The notes below the pieces were generated by a model. The model worked only from the letters and a program-made list of their open reading frames with translations, was not told where the DNA came from and did no database searches. DNA of 64,000 nt, from assembly GCA_020055645.1 (NCBI GenBank), contig CM034547.1, positions 5,518,001 to 5,582,000 of the forward strand, given 5' to 3'. This document shows, in pieces, positions 46,952 to 56,395 of this stretch (the first letter of the stretch is position 1; each line of letters starts with the position of its first letter). The stretch comes from Tomocerus qinae. Its lineage: Eukaryota > Arthropoda > Collembola > Entomobryomorpha > Tomoceridae. The translations under genes were made by a program, and so were the position numbers.

Positions 46952-47992
46952 CCCGAACAAGAAAACCAGATCATGGTGGACTACCACCATGGTATTCTAT
47001 TGTGTAATTGTATTCGCCATCCTCGGATTTATTGGCAATACGATAACCTTAATAGCAATCAGTCGAACTCCACAACTGAAAAAGAACAAATTCAATTGGC
47101 TAATAATGAGTCTATGCTGCTCAGACTTGTTATTTAGTAGTGTGACACTTCCAATGACAGCAGTACGATACTACTACGATGCATGGATGTTAGGACCCTT
47201 CATGTGCCAAGTTTATGCATGGTTTCTATACGGAAACTTGTGTTGCACATTGGCTAATATCCTCACAATATCATTTAACAGATATGTGTGTATAGTACAT
47301 CACTGGGACTATCCTAATTTATTTTCCAAATATCGTATGTGGTTCATGATCATCGTTACCTGGGTTTTAAGTTTTTTAATGGTCACGCCTCCAGCAATAG
47401 GAATTTGGGGGAAATTAGGCCCCAAGCCAAACAACCCAGCTTCATGCTCTATAATTCCAGATAAATACGGTCAATCCCCTAAGAAGATGATTTGGATAGT
47501 AGGAATTTGCTTTCCTACTGCAATCATTATATATTGTTACGCACGAATTTTCTTCTACACACGGAAAATAAGAAGACAAGTCGGCACTTTAACTCAAAGA
47601 TCCATTACTGGATACGAAGAAAGAAACAAGGAGGAAAAACAACTATTTCGAATGATTTGTTTCGTATTCCTTGGATTTTTATTCAACTTTCAGCCTGTCA
47701 TCATCCTAAATTTGTACGACCCGAAGAGAGAAAAGTATCTAAATTGGTACATATCGAAAGTGCATTACTTGCATGGTCCTCCTCGTGGACAAACGTACTG
47801 ATCTATGCGATTTCAAACCCGCAGTACCGCAGTGCATATAAGAAATTATTATTACCAAGACGCCGCCTCACTGCAACCCACTCCCTCAACAACAATTATA
47901 ACTACAACTATAATATTACTACTGATTGGATCAGGAATGGCAACGTTTCATCAAACTCAGCCAAACCTCTCCAAACTAGCCTCTCCATGTGA
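46818..47992 (+). CDS. Captured rhodopsin-class GPCR resembling Tre1/moody, inside the retroelement
   Basis: A seven-helix receptor between pol and env. Frame one (46818 to ~47745) carries a hydrophobic lead (PWIYTAVVMVLANIQQTSA), TM1 with GFIGNTI, TM2 with SLCCSDLLF, the TM3 cysteine in GPFMCQVYAW, FNRYVCIVHH (NRY for DRY), TM4 with VTWVLSFLM, ECL2 cysteine in NPASCSII, TM5 with CFPTAIIIYCYARIF, and TM6 with CFVFLGFLFNFQP. One base step near 47745 moves to a second frame with TM7, SSSWTNVLIYAISNPQYR (NVLIY for NPxxY) and a tail to 47992. The stretch GIWGKLG..., SIIPDKYGQSPKK and NRY resemble the insect Tre1/moody group, from memory. It has no introns, as expected of capture through RNA. Start codon is uncertain: 46818 overlaps pol; the Met in VVMVLANI is an alternative. 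Confidence 0.85.
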
Positions 47993-49102
47993 ATATGAGT
48001 GGCCACCACATCATGAAATTCCAGAATGTACAAGCACTATCTCTTGGCTACATACAAAAATAAACGGAACTCTTTGCTTTCGAAATGTCACATGCGATCC
48101 CGGAAAAATGATTGCACCTGAGGGCACTTCATGCTTGAATGTATCCAACGACGCACAATGCAAGGAATTTAAGGAGACTACATTAGATGACTTGGAATGC
48201 CAGTCACATTTTACAGCTCCAGATCCGGCGATATTCTATCAAGACGATGTCAGATCACCACTATGTGCCGTCGGTGATCATGTGCTAAAACATTGTCAAC
48301 ATTTTACCGAGCAGTATGAAAATGTTCCCGTGATCATTCAAGACGGGCAATTACATCCGCTTTTAAAATTGAATCTACAACAAGACGCCCGAAAAGAATC
48401 TTTTGAGTCATACACTTGCAAGGGTTCATGTACAAAAGAGAAATGTACCTCCAAACAATGCAAGGGTGACAGATTATTCTGCGAACAGTTTGGCTGCACT
48501 AACGAAATTCGAGCTAATTGCGAATGTCGTTACAATTCTTCAACACTGCTTCACCGCATGATATCCCCCTTGGGCGATTTTTACCCCCAATGTTGGGGCA
48601 CAATGAGGCTGTTTACCCGAAAGGAAGATTTAAGTCATTCTCAAACAGTATATCCATGCGCAACGTGTACCATTGAATGTACTAAAACCGGTCTTAAAAT
48701 TTCAACCCCCGGAATAGTAGCCAAATACATAAAAGCTCAGAAAACCCTAATTTTGTGTCTGTAGTCCCAACCTCATTTGAGACAGCCTTGCAGCTAACCA
48801 AAAGTATGTCAAGCTCTCCAGGTAAATTACAAATAGAAATTTGGGTACTTGATTATGATTCCCCGACAATTAGATCAATAACATGCCCTCGAATCCCATT
48901 TTGTGAATTAATAGATTGTCATTTTTGCGCAGACCGATGGAGAAATTTCTCTTGCTACACTTACATCCAATACGTGATTATAGCAATAGCCACACTAACT
49001 CTTTTCCTCAATTATTTTTACGGTAATATATATCTCGAAAATTATTTTGCACCCTGTTACGGTGTATATCGTGGCCTTTACGAATTGTTACACAATTCAT
49101 GA
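47805..49102 (+). CDS. env: Gn-like envelope glycoprotein (two frame segments)
   Basis: A cysteine-rich membrane glycoprotein preceding the Gc-like gene, in the position Gn takes in phlebovirus-type envelope polyproteins. Segment one (47805-48764) has a hydrophobic N-terminal stretch (TTIITTTIILLLIGSGMA, a signal or anchor), N-glycosylation sequons and some 25 cysteines, with clustered CKGSCTKEKCTSKQCKGD. Near 48740 the frame steps -1 at TCAGAAAAC and continues to 49102: CPRIPFCELIDCHFCADRWR, then a TM helix (YVIIAIATLTLFLNYFYG) and a short tail. The C-rich pre-membrane motif resembles the Gn-like parts of retroelement envelopes with phlebovirus-type Gc. It overlaps the GPCR tail by ~190 bases and the Gc start by four bases (ATGA). 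Confidence 0.7.
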
Positions 49103-50892
49103 GGGCGAGGAAAACCCGCCCGAAACCAATTACTAGAGAATCAGATGAAGATTTTGGGACCCCGCTTATAGAAGTAGCCCCACATACATCCACACCTATA
49201 GTCGAAGCTCGAAACGAAACTCGTAGCGCACGTCGAAACTCAACTCGGGTACGCCGACGAGACTATTTGCCCACAAGACTTCTGACTATTTTTTCCCTAT
49301 GGGTATCCATTTTCTTATGTTATGGGTGCTCAGATTTTGCATCCATTTCCGCCCAATCCAAAGAATGTCACTATGCCTCAGATACTACAACAACATGCAC
49401 CGTACGCATTAATACTAGATTATCTCTTGCGGCACTTGATCAAAAAACATGCTTTCGTATTCAAGATGCCAAAAATCATGTTTTAGGATCGATCATAATT
49501 GAAACTAAATCAGTTGCATTAACGTGCATGAAGGAATTACTCTATTATATTCCCAAGGCAGTACCACATTGCACTAGTGCGATTAAATGTTACAATATAT
49601 TTGGTTCTGCATTATGTCATGGAACCCATTGCGAAAATTTCGGCATTAATGACACAATCAAAGAATTTCGGTCTACCGAAACCAACTTGGGTTGGAATTA
49701 TTGCCGTAATTTCCGTCACAATTGGTGTTTCCTCCCAATTCCATCAGATTGCAATTTCTATCGTGTGGCATTAGTAAATCCCACCAACCAAGCATATAAG
49801 GTTTGGAAATGCAATGAATGGAGGAATTCGGTAAAACTAAGCATTACACACCACTTAGGAAATGAAACAACTACTAATTTAACCACTATTCATGCAGGAA
49901 TTCCAGTAAAAATAGGAAAAATGGAATTCACCCTTATATCAATCACTGAGCCATACACCCCAGTTCTAAATCAATGCCTATTGTCCAGAAATAATCAATA
50001 CAGCTTGTCTGCTTGTTTAAATCGCGGACAAACTGAAATAGGCAGTATAGGCGAGATTGCATGCCCACAAGAGCAAGACGCTAAAACTGTGAGCCACAAC
50101 TGCTTTGCTAATCTTGGTCTGGTACGAACCATACCTACCCAGGACGGGGTCCGCTGTGTAGCAGACCTTGTAGACCCCGAAAAGGTTTTAGCTGAAAATC
50201 GACTACCATTAAAATTGGAGAATGGTATGTTAATAGCTGACTCAGGCAATATCAGTTTTCTCTCAGCCTCGACTTCAGCTCTAGAAATTCAAATGACTAC
50301 CAACGATCTCCAAATAACTAAAGAAATCCAAGATATCTCTTGCTCTGTGGAGATAATATCCTTATCAGGTTGCTTTAATTGTTTGGAATCAGCTGAGCTA
50401 ATTTTGGTTGGTAAGGTTGACATCGGATCTGAAACCGGTACGCTAGAATGTCCAGACGCTGGATTTTTTAGCCCCGTACCATTGACGGATCAATTTACAA
50501 AACACCAAATTATAATGAAATTATCTCAACCAAATGTGCATATGAATTGTACGTTCAAATGCGCAAAACATATTATTCCATTGACCATCACAGGTCATTT
50601 ACATTACTCAGAAGATGTGGATGTCAGAAATGAAATTACAGACACATCGTTCACATTATTCCAAGATACGAATAAAACAGAGTCAACAACCTCTGGTTTT
50701 AGTTGGGATAATTTAGGATTAAACTGGGCCAATATTAAGTCAGTTCTCCAACTGCCATTTAGTATTGGTTCCTTTTTATCCTCGATATTTTCCTCATGGA
50801 TTTTAAAAATAATAGTATTCATCCTTATTATTGCCTGTTTAGCTGGGATATTGTACCTATGCTCTCAACGGCTCATAAAAAAGATGATATAA
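49099..50892 (+). CDS. env: Gc-like class II fusion envelope glycoprotein (Phlebovirus G2-type)
   Basis: Predicted membrane-fusion protein of the retroelement, 597 residues, unbroken. An N-terminal basic region with RVRRR (possible furin-type site) precedes a hydrophobic segment at residues ~60-77, acting as internal signal. The ectodomain is rich in paired cysteines. The region at ~150-225 (PHCTSAIKCYN, ALCHGTHCEN, NYCRNFRHNWCFLPIPSDC) has the cysteine layout of the phlebovirus G2-type fusion domain, followed by NFYRVALVNPTNQAYKVWKC. Several N-glycosylation sequons are visible. A C-terminal TM helix (residues ~568-590) ends in a short KK tail. Similar envelopes are known in nematode BEL-like elements (Cer, Tas). 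The assignment rests on cysteine spacing and remembered family features; a structure prediction should show the three-domain class II fold. Confidence 0.8.
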   Translation: MRARKTRPKPITRESDEDFGTPLIEVAPHTSTPIVEARNETRSARRNSTRVRRRDYLPTRLLTIFSLWVSIFLCYGCSDFASISAQSKECHYASDTTTTCTVRINTRLSLAALDQKTCFRIQDAKNHVLGSIIIETKSVALTCMKELLYYIPKAVPHCTSAIKCYNIFGSALCHGTHCENFGINDTIKEFRSTETNLGWNYCRNFRHNWCFLPIPSDCNFYRVALVNPTNQAYKVWKCNEWRNSVKLSITHHLGNETTTNLTTIHAGIPVKIGKMEFTLISITEPYTPVLNQCLLSRNNQYSLSACLNRGQTEIGSIGEIACPQEQDAKTVSHNCFANLGLVRTIPTQDGVRCVADLVDPEKVLAENRLPLKLENGMLIADSGNISFLSASTSALEIQMTTNDLQITKEIQDISCSVEIISLSGCFNCLESAELILVGKVDIGSETGTLECPDAGFFSPVPLTDQFTKHQIIMKLSQPNVHMNCTFKCAKHIIPLTITGHLHYSEDVDVRNEITDTSFTLFQDTNKTESTTSGFSWDNLGLNWANIKSVLQLPFSIGSFLSSIFSSWILKIIVFILIIACLAGILYLCSQRLIKKMI

Positions 50893-51107
50893 CGAATTAA
50901 GTATTACTTAGTTCTTAAAATTAACAATAGAGTAAGATGTCCATTTTTACACAATTGTCTCAAATAAATGTAAAATCTTCGTTCCATAGAAATAAGCTAT
51001 AGAAACATGGACCATATGTTATCCAAATAGTACATAAGAATCTTGACTTTTGTCTTAGAATTAAGTCCGTAATAAATTAATAAGTAGTTCCATCCGGTCT
51101 TTGAAGT

Positions 51108-52180
51108 ATGGATACCTCTCAACACTTTTTCAACGGAACTATGGAAGAACTCGAATTTATTTTAAACACTCCCAAAACTCCTGCAACCATGGTACCTTCA
51201 CCTGATATCGCTCCTTTACCATGGTCCCCATTTTCGTTACCCCGTTAACAGTAAATAACGAAATTGAAAACACAACTTCAACTCTTGAAGCAGAAAAACC
51301 ATTGGATTTAAGTCACCAGATCCCGACAGTTCCAGAACCAAGTAAAGTGCTAGTTGTGAACGCATCCACAAGCAAAAACAGTACAACCACGATAGTTCCT
51401 ACCAATCCTACAAAAGAAATCATAAATCTTCTTACTACTCCTCCATTGATAGACATAAGCTCGATAATTGACGAATTTATAACCTCCGAGTCCACCCAAC
51501 AACTAAATTCACAGTCCTTCAACGAAGCAATACTCCAAGATGCAGAACTCAACCAAATAGATGATTACAACATCGTGATTAATTCTAAAGTGCAAGAAAA
51601 TTTGGAATTACGACGCAAAATCATTAATCTGGAAAATACGATTTCTTCTAATTCTCAATTCGCAAGCATGCGAGCTACCCGTATACGATTTCTAGAACGC
51701 TATGTATTAGAAATACATAATGAGAAAACCAGAATCCAACAAATACTAAATACATTACTGCACCCTGGACCTTCCGCATCGCATCCATTGACAAACACTA
51801 GCTGCCCATTATCTGGCAGAGAACGTATGATTCACGAAGACATGAAATATTGGTTTACTGTAGCTCAAACACTGAAATTAGATGTGGAAAAGGCGATAGA
51901 AGAAAAGGAAAAAGCTGAATGGGACTGGAGTAGAGAAAACCAACATCACATAGAAGCATTGGCGACTATACAGTCCTTGCAAAAACAGATAAAGAGCATG
52001 CGGTTACGTATTTTTCCAGCTCATAGGAAAATAAACTCTAAAACGAGTAAAACTGTTCCTACTAAGCGGACAGAATCCCTACAAAGGGAACCACAAGAAA
52101 ACAAACAACATCCTCAACCGCAAACTGATAGTTCCTATATATATAATTACTTCCAGTTAAACACATCCACCGCTAAATGA
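51108..52180 (+). CDS. Accessory coiled-coil protein with PLDLS motif
   Basis: No family recognised. The ATG at 51108 opens a 46-codon frame (MDTSQHFFNGTMEELEFILN... ending SPFSLPR at 51246). The long frame at 51221-52180 continues in the -1 register from the same CCCC run (TPLTVNNEIENTT), so the natural start is probably 51108 with one base missing. The N-part has an acidic-hydrophobic EELEFILNTP stretch. PLDLS at 51299-51313 is a perfect match to the PxDLS motif bound by CtBP corepressors. Residues ~120-185 and ~210-265 of the long frame are heptad-rich coiled coils, then a basic K/R tail. A splice acceptor-like cttgacttttgtcttag lies at 51042-51058. Composition suggests a nuclear regulator, by inference only. 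Confidence 0.7.
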
Positions 52181-52367
52181 ACTGCTTATATTGCACTAAG
52201 GAAATATTCTGTTTAAACAAAAATGTCACAAGGCTGTATTCATACTAATAATTCTTAATTTACCTTTATTTTATAACCAGTGAAGAAATTCCTCAATAGT
52301 TCATTCACATCACGTTGGTTATCCAGACTTGTTCTTCTTACCGATTTGCTCTCTCTTCAATCTTAAA

Positions 52368-53750
52368 ATGGATCTAATTTTTTCGAGCTACGATAGTGAC
52401 AGTGATAGCAATAGCTCCCTGTCTGCTGAAATTGGAAACTGTATACCTACAAATGCTGACAATTCCAACAAAAAGTACGCTGAATTGCTTCAAAAATATA
52501 ACTATGTGAAACAGTGGAATAAACAGTGTCGAGCCAGTTATATTGAAGTAAGTGGAAAATACAATGTTGCATTAAAGATACAAAGTGAAGTGGAACCAAT
52601 AGTGACACAATTATGTGATTTGGTTGAATCTACCAACCAGCGGTTGGAAAGCACAAATGAAAAATTAGTGTTAACAACCGCCGAACTCATGAAAGTTACT
52701 TGTGCCCATGAAAACAATAAGGCGACAATAAAACTGTGGCAAGGCCGATACAGTAACGAGCAACAAAGACTTCAGGAGAAAACAACTGAATATCTCATCC
52801 TAGAACAAAACCATGACGTATGGATTAATGAACTGAAGGATCTCCAGGAAAAACATCAAACACTCAAAGGTGTGAACGAGATTCTCCAAGCAGATATCGT
52901 ATACAAGGATGAAAGATATGCCACCTTACAACGTGCCATTACCGATCTTAACAGCCGTTATGATGAGGTCAATGATAACCATCATGATCTTAATCTACAG
53001 TTAGAAGAAGCAGTGGCTCAGAACGCAGTACTCCAATCTGAAATTGACAAAATGAATAAAGAAAAACTCCAAAATCAAATTGAAATTCAATCATCACGAA
53101 ACAACCGAAAAAAGTTGTGTGCTAAGTTTAAAAAAGTTAAAAATGACTATTCAAACCTACAGAAACTATCAAAAGGATATGAACAGGCCGGTGCTCTCTT
53201 CAGAGCTGAGAATAAACAACTCCAACAACAGATACGGGACAATAAACCTGAGGGCCAATTTCTTCTTCGGGAACAATTAGACGCCAAAGATGAAGAAATT
53301 GCTCATCTCTCCCAATCTCTTAGGAAAAAGCAGACTGAGATTTGGGAACATCAAGATGACTTCGCTCGTCAAGTTTTAGAAAAAAAGAAGATCCTACAAG
53401 CGAAGGCTATTGTGCAAGCCAAATTAGATGATACAAAAATGGTCCTGGAACATACACAGGAAGGATTAGCAATACAAAATGAAGCCATCTGTAATCTCCA
53501 AACCGAGGTAACACTCACGCGGCAAAGATGTGTGCGACAATACATCCGCCGTGCGAAAATGCTGACCACCATCAGAAGTGACAATCTTCAAACCCGTGCA
53601 CTTCACGCCGCAAGAATCACATTGCGGAACGCCCAACGAGCCCGAAGATATATTGGCATTCATAAGGAATATCGTCACGGTATGTCAGTTTTCATACAAA
53701 ATTTAAATCAACGTCGTCTTCTACGCTCTCGACGAGACTTTGTTAATTAG
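52368..53750 (+). CDS. Accessory long coiled-coil protein
   Basis: 460 residues from the ATG at 52368 (MDLIFSSYDSDSDSNSS); an upstream in-frame ATG at 52329 adds 13 hydrophobic residues and is less likely. After an acidic serine cluster (CK2-type sites) the whole protein from residue ~35 to ~400 is predicted helical coiled coil, rich in Gln, Glu, Lys and Leu (LQEKHQTLKGVNEILQADIV). The C-terminal ~70 residues are strongly basic (RQYIRRAKMLTTIRSDN, RNAQRARRYIGIH, RRLLRSRRDF). The frame is unbroken. A possible splice acceptor (tttattttataaccag) ends at 52280. No known retroviral protein is recognised; a scaffold or nucleic-acid-binding role is conceivable. Confidence 0.75.
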   Translation: MDLIFSSYDSDSDSNSSLSAEIGNCIPTNADNSNKKYAELLQKYNYVKQWNKQCRASYIEVSGKYNVALKIQSEVEPIVTQLCDLVESTNQRLESTNEKLVLTTAELMKVTCAHENNKATIKLWQGRYSNEQQRLQEKTTEYLILEQNHDVWINELKDLQEKHQTLKGVNEILQADIVYKDERYATLQRAITDLNSRYDEVNDNHHDLNLQLEEAVAQNAVLQSEIDKMNKEKLQNQIEIQSSRNNRKKLCAKFKKVKNDYSNLQKLSKGYEQAGALFRAENKQLQQQIRDNKPEGQFLLREQLDAKDEEIAHLSQSLRKKQTEIWEHQDDFARQVLEKKKILQAKAIVQAKLDDTKMVLEHTQEGLAIQNEAICNLQTEVTLTRQRCVRQYIRRAKMLTTIRSDNLQTRALHAARITLRNAQRARRYIGIHKEYRHGMSVFIQNLNQRRLLRSRRDFVN

Positions 53751-53904
53751 CATTTATTATCATTGTGGTTTTCCTTTCTTCCATTTCTTCAGTATTTTAT
53801 CACATATCTACTTATTCTTAGACTCAAACTAATATCGTTCTTTAAGTATCATTGCTTATCATATCTTGTATTTACCAATTTTTTGTCTTCCCTTACGGTA
53901 ACCC

Positions 53905-53918
53905 AAAGGCCGGGAGAA
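53905..53918 (+). promoter_or_regulatory. Polypurine tract
   Basis: AAAGGCCGGGAGAA directly before the 3' LTR, mostly purine, in the position for plus-strand priming. Confidence 0.65.
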
Positions 53919-54504
53919 TATTATAATATGTACGTAGTCTTAAAGTATTATATGATTAAGACGTAGTCTGTAAATAGGTATCTAAAAATATATTTATTGC
54001 TGACTCTCAACCGCACATATGCATGTAGTAAATAAAGTTTTGTTTTCCTTATAGCTATACAACAGAATCAGTGCACTATGTATAATGTATTTACGCTATT
54101 GTTAAGTATAAAGTATAAACTGATTTTCCTGGACTAATTTAGGTTAAATTATTTTCCTTAAACAGCCCTAAATCAATGAACTCCTTTTTATGCTTTATTT
54201 AGACTTTTAAGTTTTAGATATTAGATGATAAATAGGTTAGTCACTAACCACTAGTTAAAACTTATTTTATGTAACACTTTTATCCATTTTACTGGAACAC
54301 ACATCCTGTAACTATAGTATATAAGCCTGTACTTTAATCGAAATAAATATTCTAAGTTTCACTCTTAGTTTCACCCTTCTCTACGAAGTTTTATTTTCAT
54401 ATACATACGTGTAAACTAGCACATTATTACTTGCTCATTTAATGGTCAGAATCTTCGGGACATTTTCATTATTCGTATATTGCAAGATTCTGCATACCTA
54501 TTTA
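53919..54504 (+). repeat. 3' LTR
   Basis: 586 bp, no difference seen against 39130-39715; followed by ATCAG (54505-54509), the right target duplication. Confidence 0.95.
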
Positions 54505-55027
54505 ATCAGTATGAATTGTCATTTTCTATACAGAGCTGCTAACAAGGGAACTCAGTTACAACTATTCACACTATTAAAGTCACCAACATTCTAGCATATA
54601 GAAATAATTTTATTCAGCGAAATAACAATATTATGATGATGTTGCATGTAAGTTCAAAAATGCACCCAATTAACGAATTAGATTCAAAGATAATGAAAAG
54701 TTACTATAAATTATTGAAATACTATTATTAGAACACACGAAATACATCGAATCCAGCATATTTCAAATAATAAAGCTAGGTTTAGAGTGTCATTTCCTTT
54801 TCACTTCACGCACTAAGGAACATTCATAAATAAAACATTGCCGTTGCCCCAAGTGAGGGGATTTGGAATTCTAGGCCGAATAAGTAACTGAATGGTCCTT
54901 TTTCCGCGTGAAATGAAAGGGAAAGTGACACTCAAAACCAAGCTTAACTTGGATATCGGTTAATTTGGATTGTGCAAAATGTCCTTAAAGTTTGAAGGCA
55001 TTGAATAGGAATAATTAGTGAAAATGG

Positions 55028-55161
55028 GGTTAAAATAAGACAGAGGTTGCACATTTTAAAAATCGCGCCATGAAATACATACGACCGGATTTCAAGGGAC
55101 CTAACCTAATTAAAACAATAACATTGATAGTTATTTGTGCAGCCAATGCCTTACTTCAACC
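55028..55161. mobile_element. hAT-like MITE, family B, copy 4
   Basis: 134 bp, ends GGTTAAAATAAGACAG and CCTTACTTCAACC. Perfect octamer duplication gaaaatgg on both sides. Same orientation as copy 2 (AAAATCGCGCCATGAAATAC). Confidence 0.9.
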
Positions 55162-55856
55162 GAAAATGGTCCTTTTGTATCTCAGCATCTGTGTGTGAAT
55201 GTAAGAATGTTCCCTTGTCAGTAAGAAGATGTCCTTTCCTTATAGAGACGAAGCAAGTAGGAGGGATTTGTGTTTTGACCCAAGTCGTCGCTGACGGAGT
55301 AATTCGATTCAATGCAAGGCAGTTTAAAGTAATGGGATGTGTAGTAATGTCAGGGTAGACAAATATTATTCTATTACAAGGATTTTGGAAGCTTGACTTT
55401 GTCACTGGAAACTCGAGAGCCTTCCCTTACATTTATCTCTAGTGAACTCAGTCCATGAGCATTCAGATTAAATTAAATGATGGCACAAAGAGAAAGGAAT
55501 TCTCATTTTCCTAACTCTCTTTACGTGTTTATTTACCATAAAAATTCCGACTGCAACTTCACTTGATATTTACATTCCCTACTTTATAAATTGACCCTGA
55601 TTTCACTCTCCTTACTCACTCTATGCACTCCCATGACCACCGACATGCGGGACACACACAGAAAAGTCTATTATCTACTTCCTACGTGGCAATCAATTAA
55701 AAGTCAGACACAGAGTCCAGATTTTCACATAGTTGAAAAAAGTAAAAAATAAAATTATTATTAACAATTTCTATTCTAAGCCCTTTTCTAAATCTTCCGA
55801 TGGAATTCTTTAGGAGGGATATTATTTTATCTTATAGGCTATACGCTATTTATTTA

Positions 55857-56087
55857 CTCTAGGAATTTTTATTACGCGAACTTGGGATTTTGAGAGGTTA
55901 TTGAAATGGGTTGCAAAAATAATAAAATAAATAATAAAATCGCAATACTGCCCCGTTTCATTTTTATTAAAATTATCAGGTCGTCAAGGATTTAAGACAT
56001 GAATTGCTAAATTCTGCAAAATGACATTTCAAAATTTAATACATGGATAAGGCCTGTTTCAAGTTCGCGTAATAAAAATTCCTAGAG
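55857..56087. mobile_element. Tc1/mariner-like MITE with TA duplication
   Basis: 231 bp between TA dinucleotides (55855-55856 and 56088-56089). Ends CTCTAGGAATTTTTATTACG and its exact reverse complement at the right, a TIR of roughly 28 bases including GCGAACTTG. No coding capacity. A TA duplication is diagnostic of the Tc1/mariner group. Confidence 0.85.
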
Positions 56088-56395
56088 TAGTATCATTGCA
56101 AAAGAAAACCGTACATAAATATGGCCTGATATTATATAGTGTGAATTGTTAAGAAATATAGAATCGTCGCATCAAGTTTCATTTAAGCGAAACAAAAGCT
56201 GTATAAAATAGGGAAGTCAGAGATATAGAATTCGCCTAAAACTATTCCGTTGTATGTTGAATACAAAAACAGATTGAGACAATTAATGCTAATTGAAATT
56301 GAGAAGGAATTGTCATTTGCCGAGAGATATTCTACTACTTACTGCAATAATTACTGAAAGTACAAGAAGTGAAGGATTTCTGACTCTATGCAGTC

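Larger units (their letters stand above)
39130..54504 (+). mobile_element. Full-length BEL/Pao LTR retroelement / endogenous retrovirus with captured GPCR, Gn/Gc envelope and accessory genes
   Basis: A 15,375-bp element bounded by 586-bp direct LTRs at a constant offset of 14,789 bases, in which I can find no difference, and by a 5-bp duplication. Order: LTR, PBS, ~770-bp leader, gag, protease, RT, RNase H, integrase, GPCR, Gn-like, Gc-like, two coiled-coil ORFs, purine tract, LTR. BEL/Pao membership follows from the DUF1759-type gag, the protease-RT order, YVDD, and the integrase HHCC and D,D35E pattern. Most BEL elements are 5-9 kb, so this one is exceptionally large. The reading frame changes about eight times, nearly all by -1, and gag has one internal TGA. 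This copy is therefore unlikely to encode everything itself unless the shifts are errors or are programmed. Matching LTRs mean recent insertion. Confidence 0.96.
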
